Positions 55,686-64,000 of a stretch of DNA of 64,000 nt are shown piece after piece (position 1 is the first letter of the stretch; the number at the start of each line of letters is the position of its first letter). The DNA is from Veillonella atypica KON (GTDB lineage Bacteria; Bacillota; Negativicutes; Veillonellales; Veillonellaceae). Made by a program: the position numbers and the translations under genes. The notes below the pieces were generated by a model. The model saw only the letters and a list, made by a program, of their open reading frames with translations. It did no database searches and was not told the DNA's origin. The stretch spans positions 81,001 through 145,000 of the forward strand of contig NZ_PPDE01000011.1 of assembly GCF_002959915.1 (NCBI RefSeq), given 5' to 3'.

Positions 55686-56684
55686 TTAGCCAAATAGAAG
55701 ATGTCCTACTTCATAAGCAATGGCAGCTACTATACCAGATAATGGAATTGTTACGAACCACGCCATGACCATAGAACGCGCTACGCCCCAGTTTACTGCT
55801 TTAATACGCTTAGAAGCACCTACCCCCAACAAAGAACCACTCACAACATGTGTGGTACTTACAGGTAAATGCAAGAATGTAGCAGTAAAAATAGTAATAG
55901 CAGAGTTTAAATCGGCTGCAAAACCATTAATGGTTTCTAATTTAAAGATTTTTGTCCCCATGGTGGAAATAATTTTCCAACCACCAACAGCCGTACCACA
56001 AGCCATTGCAGTCGCACAGCACAACTTAACCCACAACGGAACATCTAAGGTATCAATATAACCACCGCTAAGTAAGGTCAATGTAATAATCCCCATCGCC
56101 TTTTGTGCGTCATTAGAACCATGTGAAAAAGCCATCATAACGGCCGATACGATTTGCATGGATCTAAATCTATCATTTAAAACAATAGGAGAAAATCTAC
56201 CAAAGAGGAGTAGCAACAATTTCATGATGATATAGCCACCAACCATTGCTACTAAGGGTGATAAGATGAGAGAAAAGAAAATCTTTAAAATCCCTGATTC
56301 ATTTAAAGCATCAAAACCTACTGACCAGCCTACGGCACCAATGATACCACCAATTAGTGCATGGGATGATGAACTAGGGATTCCCCAGTACCAAGTCAGT
56401 AAATTCCATACGATGGCCCCGATAAGGGCTGCTGAAATGATACCACTATTGATAAGAGATGGAGACATAACAATATCACCACCGATTGTCTTCGCAACCC
56501 CAGTACTTACCATAGCACCCAAAAAATTAAGTGCCGCCGTCATCATGATTGCTTTTTTAGGTTCAATAGCACGGGTTGAAACAGATGTGGCAATCGCATT
56601 AGCCGTATCGTGGAAGCCATTGATGTAGTCAAATGCTAGGGCTAATAATACGACTAGCCAAACTAAGTAATGTGACTCAAGCAT
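55686..56684 (-). CDS. pit: PiT family inorganic phosphate transporter
   Basis: 332 residues, about ten helices in two homologous halves: ALAFDYINGFHDTANAIATSVSTRA and FSHGSNDAQKAMGII are the paired GxNDxxN-type signatures, and PVSTTHVVSGSLLG closes the second half. It carries low-affinity metal-phosphate uptake. It overlaps the DUF47 gene by eight bases. Confidence 0.93.
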   Translation of the reverse strand: MLESHYLVWLVVLLALAFDYINGFHDTANAIATSVSTRAIEPKKAIMMTAALNFLGAMVSTGVAKTIGGDIVMSPSLINSGIISAALIGAIVWNLLTWYWGIPSSSSHALIGGIIGAVGWSVGFDALNESGILKIFFSLILSPLVAMVGGYIIMKLLLLLFGRFSPIVLNDRFRSMQIVSAVMMAFSHGSNDAQKAMGIITLTLLSGGYIDTLDVPLWVKLCCATAMACGTAVGGWKIISTMGTKIFKLETINGFAADLNSAITIFTATFLHLPVSTTHVVSGSLLGVGASKRIKAVNWGVARSMVMAWFVTIPLSGIVAAIAYEVGHLLFG

Positions 56685-57306
56685 ACTTCAATACTACCCG
56701 GCGGAATGTACCAACCAAATCTTCGCAACCATCGATTACATCCTCCATAGAGCTTAAGATTTCCTTCCATTTGATAATTTCAATTGGATCTGTACATTCT
56801 GTAAATAATTTCGCCATTTCTTCATGGTAAATATTATCTGCTTCAGATTCAAGCTTCAATACTTGATGTACACGACCTTCTACCTTCACATGATCCTTTT
56901 TAAGGCTACCCATGTAACCGATAGATTTATTGATATGTTTAACACATTTTACGACGATTTCACTCATGCGAATGGCACCATCACTAGGTTTACCTACATG
57001 ATACATAACCATTTTATCCATGATTTCTTTGATATTATCAAGTGTTGTATCTAATTGATCAATCAGCAATTGGATATCCTCACGGTCCATCGGTGTAATG
57101 AATGTTTTACGCAAGCGATCAACTGTTTCATTAACTAATTCATCCGCAGCTTTTTCCTTTGTATCAATTTCCAAGAATGCTTCTTCTTTAGAAACTTCGC
57201 CTTTGAAAACGCGTTCCATCATTTCCGCACTTTCATAGGTAAGTTCAGCATGATTTTCTAAAATACTAAAAAATTTTTCTTCTTTTCCTTTTAATTTAAA
57301 AGCCAT
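56677..57306 (-). CDS. DUF47 family PhoU-like accessory protein of the phosphate transporter
   Basis: 209 residues, all helical, with PhoU-like repeats (EEAFLEIDTKEKAADELVNETVDRLRKTFITPMDREDI). The DUF47 family is typically encoded next to PiT transporters and modulates them. Eight-base overlap with pit shows translational coupling. An inverted repeat lies over its -10 region. Start ATG after caggagg. Confidence 0.9.
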   Translation of the reverse strand: MAFKLKGKEEKFFSILENHAELTYESAEMMERVFKGEVSKEEAFLEIDTKEKAADELVNETVDRLRKTFITPMDREDIQLLIDQLDTTLDNIKEIMDKMVMYHVGKPSDGAIRMSEIVVKCVKHINKSIGYMGSLKKDHVKVEGRVHQVLKLESEADNIYHEEMAKLFTECTDPIEIIKWKEILSSMEDVIDGCEDLVGTFRRVVLKYA

Positions 57307-57337
57307 GGAGATCCTCCTGATACAGTACTGTTAGCTT

Positions 57338-57360
57338 CTATAATTACAATACAATTATAG
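57338..57360. promoter_or_regulatory. Inverted repeat over the DUF47-pit promoter region
   Basis: Eight-base arms CTATAATT/AATTATAG (57338-57345, 57353-57360), seven-base gap. A TATAAT on the minus strand lies within the right arm, so a regulator bound here would block transcription. AT-rich palindromes arise easily by chance. Confidence 0.35.
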
Positions 57361-57388
57361 CATAGTAAATCAGTGCATGCCTATCTAT

Positions 57389-57883
57389 TTATTTATTGAT
57401 TTCTCGCACCAAATGAGGCATTTCCGGAATAATTAATTTACTCATGCCAAGGGTAACGGCTCCCACCGAACCAGGAATAGAAAAAATTAATGTATTCGAA
57501 TTTACACCTGCCTCTGCACGAGATGCAATAGCTTTGGTACCAATATCCTCCGTAAAAGATAGATATCTAAAAATTTCACCAAATCCAGGTATAGTCTTTT
57601 CAATAATAGAATCCACGGCTTCAATGGTCACATCACGCATGGCAATACCGGTGCCACCTGTAGAAATGACCACATCTATTGATTCATCATTACACCAAGG
57701 AATAATGGCATTACGGATTTCATCGTAATCATCGATGACAATCTTTCGAGCTACTACATTATGATTAGCAGCTTCTAATAATTCTTGAACCTTATTTCCG
57801 CCTTTATCAGTTTCCATAGTCCGTGTATCAGAAACTGTTAGGACAGCGACATTGAGAGGTCGATGTAAAACTTCTTGAGACAT
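57389..57883 (-). CDS. moaB: MoaB/MogA family molybdenum cofactor protein
   Basis: 164 residues of the MoCF fold: VAVLTVSDTRTMETDKGG at the start, VVISTGGTGIAMRDVTIEAV in the core, and IFSIPGSVGAVTLGM near the end. It adenylates molybdopterin or is a related MoaB. No other moa or mob genes are adjacent. It starts eight bases after the polysaccharide deacetylase stop with taggaggat. Confidence 0.9.
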   Translation of the reverse strand: MSQEVLHRPLNVAVLTVSDTRTMETDKGGNKVQELLEAANHNVVARKIVIDDYDEIRNAIIPWCNDESIDVVISTGGTGIAMRDVTIEAVDSIIEKTIPGFGEIFRYLSFTEDIGTKAIASRAEAGVNSNTLIFSIPGSVGAVTLGMSKLIIPEMPHLVREINK

Positions 57884-57891
57884 ATATCCTC

Positions 57892-58743
57892 CTAAAATAA
57901 TGGTATTAAACCAGCCAATTTTGTAAATCCATTATCCCGTAATGTATCTCGTAATTGCCATGTATAAGTAATAAATGGCGCGCAGTGCAAACGCATCCAG
58001 AATGATAAATACGGTGTATCACCTTGGAATATGGCCAATCTTGGCAACGCATATAAATTTTGACCTGGTTTAACCGTCCCCGGTGTGACTGTGAAAGCCA
58101 TCTTATACCCGCTTTCACTAGTAATGCGTTGAATTTCGGCATTATTGAAACCACCAGGATACGCTAAGTAATCGATGGGTTTTCCCATGAAAGCCTGTAA
58201 TGTATCCTTACCACCTTTGATCTCATCATCAAGTTTAGAAGGATCAATGCGCGTTAAAATACTATGATGATTAGTATGACCTTCTACAATAAACTTATGA
58301 GCGTCCATAGTTTTTAATTCATTGATAGACATAAAACGTTTTGTATTAACAGCATCGCTAATCATAAATATGGTTGCTTGCATATCATAGGATTCTAAGA
58401 TAGGCAAAACATCCTCATAGTTGTCGATATAACCATCATCGAAGGTAAGAACAATCGGTTTATCGGGGAGTTCCTTGCCTTCTGTCACATACGCATATAA
58501 ATCATCGAGGCTAATCGTATGATACCCTTCGTTATGTAAGTACTCCATCTGTTTCTTAAACTGTGCCACATCAAGTGTCAGTGCAGAATGATACTTATCA
58601 TTAACTTGATGATAATTTAAAACGGGAACACCATAAATCTTATAATGTGATGATAAACACCACATACTTCCTAATGCTATGAATAGTAATGCAATACAAA
58701 TAATGATCGTATATACTATACGTTTACCTATTGTTATTAACAT
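57892..58743 (-). CDS. Membrane-anchored polysaccharide deacetylase
   Basis: 283 residues with an N-terminal membrane helix (about 9-29) and a NodB-type domain: VLTFDDGYIDN (metal Asp pair), VEGHTNHHSIL (metal histidines), YLAYPGGFNNAEI. It should remove acetyl groups from a cell-envelope glycan such as peptidoglycan or a PNAG-like polymer. The target is unknown. It is the last gene before the IS element and rRNA tail; no clear promoter is seen in the 150 bases before it. Confidence 0.88.
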   Translation of the reverse strand: MLITIGKRIVYTIIICIALLFIALGSMWCLSSHYKIYGVPVLNYHQVNDKYHSALTLDVAQFKKQMEYLHNEGYHTISLDDLYAYVTEGKELPDKPIVLTFDDGYIDNYEDVLPILESYDMQATIFMISDAVNTKRFMSINELKTMDAHKFIVEGHTNHHSILTRIDPSKLDDEIKGGKDTLQAFMGKPIDYLAYPGGFNNAEIQRITSESGYKMAFTVTPGTVKPGQNLYALPRLAIFQGDTPYLSFWMRLHCAPFITYTWQLRDTLRDNGFTKLAGLIPLF

Positions 58744-58885
58744 GATTAAGAACCTTCTTACAATATAAAATTATAACTTCATACTATTCGAGGATAACAT
58801 AACCGCTCTTTTGTTTCAATGAAAAACCCCTCATATGTCATTCTAAATTCATATAAATAACCTATAAGGGGATGCATTAATCATG

Positions 58886-58893
58886 TAACTATC
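58886..58893. repeat. IS target-site duplication, left copy
   Basis: TAACTATC, identical to 60231-60238. It directly abuts the left end of the element; eight bases is the usual IS256-family duplication size. Confidence 0.85.
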
Positions 58894-58920
58894 GGGTTAT
58901 AGGACAAAAAGTGTGTGTGA

Positions 58921-60033
58921 CTAATCCCAATAAGTTGGAAAATCTGTAGACATATGTAGCTCATTCCAAACAGGAGCATCACCCCATTGAGGGATTGAAC
59001 GATCTATTTGGCAATAATCAGATAACCGTTTGTAGATAGCAGCAATCGATTCATCTGTAGGCATACAATTTAATATATCTGAAATAGAAAGCGGTCTTGG
59101 TGAGTGCATATAGCACCACCAATAGACCGCTTTTAGTCTTCTTTCAAGTGAAAGGCCCCTATGAGCCCGTAACATACTTCTTAGTTGAGCATTTACTCCA
59201 CCTTCAATACGATTATTTGTTGTAGGTATTGTAATATCAATACATTCCAAAAATGTAAATAAAGTTTGTTGCCTAATCAGACGCCATAATGATGATTCAG
59301 CTTTAAGCAAACGCTCATGTGTAGAGCGTTTGTTTCCGAATTCATCAATCGTCATTTCTCGTAAAAAATCAGAATATGTCATTCGCCACGCCGAAAGTTT
59401 ATTAATCCATATAAAAGCTTGATCCATTGTTTTCACATTAAATAAATCTTTAGCAAGAGTATAAAGGTCCTTTCCTGCTAACGTTTTAGGTCTACTTGTC
59501 GTATATCGTCTAACCTGACAAAAAATGTGAAACAGGCATCTTTGGTGACTGCTATGAGGCCAAACTTTACGTAATGCTTTAGGCAAACCATTAGCACCAT
59601 CAGACACAACGACTTTAGGTTCGGCAATCCGTTCCATTAAACACTGCCAAGCTCTAGCATGCTCATAACGACAGACATACCATCCTAGAACATGAGTATC
59701 ATTGCAACAAATCAATACACATAAATTCCTAGCTAAGTAAATTCCATCAAGATATACCACATCATGTACTTCTTCCACTTTTGGTGGCAATGGCCATATG
59801 GACCAAAATTTAGCGGTTTTACGCCTGAATGTACGACCTTTACCAGGCATATCAGCTTGAATATCGGTGCTGAATAACCAATTCAAGAATAGGCTTAACT
59901 CTTTACTTAAATTATTAATTTTAACGGTAAATGCCACCTTACAATGTTTGCAAAACCAACGCTGAGAACCAGATTTTAAAACACCGTGTTTAATACATGT
60001 TTCATTACAATCAGGACATTTTATTTGTCGCAT
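58921..60033 (-). CDS. Transposase with N-terminal zinc ribbon (IS1249-like)
   Basis: Start chosen at ATG 60031-60033, eight bases after ggagg, rather than the ATG five codons earlier that overlaps that site; 370 residues. A zinc ribbon is formed by two CxxC pairs near the N-terminus (residues 6/9 and 28/31 of this frame). The DDE catalytic set is D96 in VYLDGIYLA, D145 in VVVSDGANGLPKAL and the glutamate in TNNRIEGGVNAQLRSM. IS256-type relatives share SDGxxGL and TN-x-x-E. The frame is intact, so the element may be active. Confidence 0.88.
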   Translation of the reverse strand: MRQIKCPDCNETCIKHGVLKSGSQRWFCKHCKVAFTVKINNLSKELSLFLNWLFSTDIQADMPGKGRTFRRKTAKFWSIWPLPPKVEEVHDVVYLDGIYLARNLCVLICCNDTHVLGWYVCRYEHARAWQCLMERIAEPKVVVSDGANGLPKALRKVWPHSSHQRCLFHIFCQVRRYTTSRPKTLAGKDLYTLAKDLFNVKTMDQAFIWINKLSAWRMTYSDFLREMTIDEFGNKRSTHERLLKAESSLWRLIRQQTLFTFLECIDITIPTTNNRIEGGVNAQLRSMLRAHRGLSLERRLKAVYWWCYMHSPRPLSISDILNCMPTDESIAAIYKRLSDYCQIDRSIPQWGDAPVWNELHMSTDFPTYWD

Positions 60034-60160
60034 AAACTCTTCCTCCATATTTGTTTATATATAGGAAGATATAACCTCATTTTAATCAGTAATTACAAGG
60101 GTTAATTGATGTTTTTACCCACACTTTTTGTCCACCCTCAAACTTCTCCAGAAAAAGATT

Positions 60161-60203
60161 AAACCCTTATAACACTAGTAAATATCTAGTGTTATAAGGG
60201 TTT
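60161..60203 (-). terminator. 18-bp perfect hairpin inside the IS, upstream of the transposase
   Basis: Arms 60161-60178 and 60186-60203 are exact complements of 18 bases with a seven-base loop. On the minus strand it is followed by a T-rich tract. It would stop incoming transcription, here from the rRNA operon, before it reaches the transposase gene, or fold outside mRNA to hide it. Confidence 0.7.
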
Positions 60204-60230
60204 TCACACACACTTTTTGTCCTATAAGCC

Positions 60231-60238
60231 TAACTATC
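60231..60238. repeat. IS target-site duplication, right copy
   Basis: TAACTATC, identical to 58886-58893 and directly abutting the right inverted repeat. Confidence 0.85.
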
Positions 60239-60245
60239 TCTATAT

Positions 60246-60267
60246 GCTTAATCAGCGACTTCCTATC
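60246..60267 (-). repeat. Second copy of the 5S rRNA 3' end (22 bases)
   Basis: The 22 bases are identical to the 5S gene 3' end at 60462-60483, 216 bases away, but the neighbouring 5S sequence is missing. It is therefore a tail fragment, not a second 5S gene. Confidence 0.85.
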
Positions 60268-60430
60268 ACTCCTCACTGTGGATTTCTCATCGCTGCTTTG
60301 CAGCTGGAGAAATCTTACGTTCGGATGAAGGTGATGTGTGGCTCCCATACGTCGCTACGCTCCTCTGTTAGCTCACACCCTACCTTTCCCAGGTGCCCTG
60401 GTCGGACTCTACATGTAAGTATATATAATA
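60268..60430. other. Structured non-coding segment between IS and 5S terminator
   Basis: About 160 bases without a credible gene. Visible inverted repeats: 60281-60314 (GATTTCTC...GAGAAATC with inner GCTGC-TTT-GCAGC), a looser pairing between about 60336-60343 and 60369-60377, and CCAGG-TGC-CCTGG at 60389-60401. On the minus strand the segment runs into the 5S-like tail. It may be an rRNA-operon-associated repeat or small RNA; I do not recognise it. Confidence 0.5.
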
Positions 60431-60460
60431 AAAAAGGCTAACCATACGGTTAGCCTTTTT
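60431..60460 (-). terminator. rRNA operon terminator after 5S
   Basis: Thirteen-base perfect arms (60431-60443, 60448-60460) with a four-base loop and T runs, directly downstream of 5S rRNA. Confidence 0.92.
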
Positions 60461-60465
60461 AGCTT

Positions 60466-60583
<118 letters not shown>

Positions 60584-60660
60584 CTGTCAGAGTTTGTACT
60601 CTTGAAAACCACATAGAAGATATATATATTTGTTGCACATGTCTGGCTTATTGTTATTAA

Positions 60661-63588
<2,928 letters not shown>

Positions 63589-63834
63589 AGTTAATATGAC
63601 ATGCATTAGATACATTGTCGTTTATTTTGTAGCCGTACATTTTCATGTACGTCACCAATAAGTCAGAGAATTATTTCCTATGTGCTCGGGTCAACCTACT
63701 TAGAAATTCTAAGAGATGACCTTACAAATATATAATAATTAACACTTCTATGCAGTTTTCAAAGAACAAATCTGCCGATGTATAAATCAGCTTATGTAGT
63801 TTAGCACTTAACATCATAGATGTCAAATACTAAA
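63589..63834 (-). other. Spacer between tRNA-Ala and 23S
   Basis: About 245 bases without genes. It contains the boxA-like antitermination site, a small hairpin (GTACAT-TTTC-ATGTAC near 63645-63660) and the 5' half of the 23S processing stem. Confidence 0.7.
63751..63770 (-). promoter_or_regulatory. boxA-like antitermination site in the rRNA spacer
   Basis: Minus strand reads TTTGTTCTTTGAAAACTGCA, the motif found in 16S-23S spacers of many Firmicutes, bound by NusB/S10. Confidence 0.75.
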
Positions 63835-63910
63835 TGGTGGAGACGAGGAGATTCGAACTCCTGACCCCCTGCTTGCAAGGCAGGTGCTCTCCCAACTGAG
63901 CTACGCCCCC
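63835..63910 (-). tRNA. tRNA-Ala (anticodon TGC)
   Basis: 76 bases with encoded CCA. It begins GGGGGCGTAGCTCAG, the anticodon loop is CTTGCAAG, and the T arm is GGTTCGAATC-like (AGTTCGAATCT). It lies between tRNA-Ile and 23S in the rRNA operon. Confidence 0.97.
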
Positions 63911-63920
63911 ATGTATTAAA

Positions 63921-63997
<77 letters not shown>

Positions 63998-64000
63998 ATT

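Larger units (their letters stand above)
58894..60230 (-). mobile_element. IS256-superfamily (IS1249-like) insertion sequence, complete
   Basis: 1337 bases bounded by 27-base terminal inverted repeats (58894-58920 and 60204-60230) with one mismatch, beginning GG(G/C)TTATAGGACAAAAAG. An 8-base target duplication flanks it. It has one transposase gene whose stop abuts the left repeat. A long hairpin and an extra copy of the repeat core (ACACTTTTTGTCC at 60121-60133) lie between the gene and the right end. Intact ends and duplication indicate a recent insertion, between the polysaccharide deacetylase gene and the rRNA operon tail. Confidence 0.9.

Noticed and set aside
58894..60133. Shorter IS ending at the inner ACACTTTTTGTCC copy
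   Set aside because: Its flanks give no target duplication, and the outer repeat pairs over 27 bases with the left end and is followed by the matching TAACTATC.
60217..60441. A 74-codon plus-strand gene
   Set aside because: It overlaps the IS end, the 5S tail copy and hairpins, has no ribosome site and resembles nothing known.

Overview
The window comes from a low-GC, Gram-negative-staining (diderm) Firmicute, almost certainly a Veillonella species. It carries outer-membrane machinery (TolC-like channel, MlaEFD with an outer-membrane barrel on MlaD, the start of a TamB-like gene). These sit beside a Firmicute-style housekeeping order: divIC, S1-domain gene, tilS, hpt, ftsH, birA, coaX, dusB, greA, lysS. 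It also carries Firmicute-type class II fructose-bisphosphatase, CoaX and an rRNA operon spacer with a Firmicute boxA. Nearly every gene is on the minus strand. Only a ThrE-like exporter, pyridoxal kinase and a DUF805 gene are on the plus strand.

Layout by coordinate; transcription mostly runs from high to low. 1-8560 is an envelope block. A strong promoter at 7050-7078 starts a tightly packed unit: a small periplasmic lipoyl-like protein, a SpoIVB/S55-type protease-like protein, MlaE, MlaF, barrel-fused MlaD and TolC, closed by a terminator at 271-306. A TamB-like gene follows and runs off the window. Upstream is an AMIN plus phosphodiester-glycosidase-like lipoprotein. 8640-14296 holds an MreB homologue with a long basic N-terminal extension, MurA, FBPase II, a small transaldolase and SerRS. 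14369-19047 holds a cation efflux protein and the speF-potE ornithine decarboxylase/antiporter pair. 19445-31420 is the conserved Firmicute cluster from lysS to divIC.

31545-37306 holds an L-lactate-dehydrogenase-family enzyme, a membrane protein of unknown function, the folate operon folE-folP-folB-folK and an ABC-F ATPase. 37407-45824 looks like a peptide, probably murein-peptide, uptake and processing region: OppBCDF, OppA, a cytoplasmic class-A beta-lactamase-fold hydrolase, an LD-carboxypeptidase and an M20 amidohydrolase. 46074-48816 holds pyridoxal kinase, DUF805 and an unknown membrane protein. 48942-55514 is cytochrome bd (CydA, CydB, fused CydDC) with an Rrf2 regulator whose promoter overlaps a perfect inverted repeat. 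55686-58743 holds a phosphate transporter with its DUF47 partner, MoaB and a polysaccharide deacetylase.

58894-60230 is an intact IS256-superfamily (IS1249-like) element with 27-bp inverted repeats and an 8-bp target duplication. It is inserted just downstream of an rRNA operon (5S, 23S, tRNA-Ala, tRNA-Ile; the 16S lies beyond the window). Between the IS and the 5S gene is a structured non-coding segment bounded by a second copy of the 5S 3' end.

The least explained system is the promoter-to-terminator envelope unit at 271-7078. The Mla core with barrel-bearing MlaD is already described in Veillonella parvula. Its co-transcription with a free-standing periplasmic lipoyl-like domain, an S55 protease-like protein and TolC suggests further parts of a trans-envelope machine.
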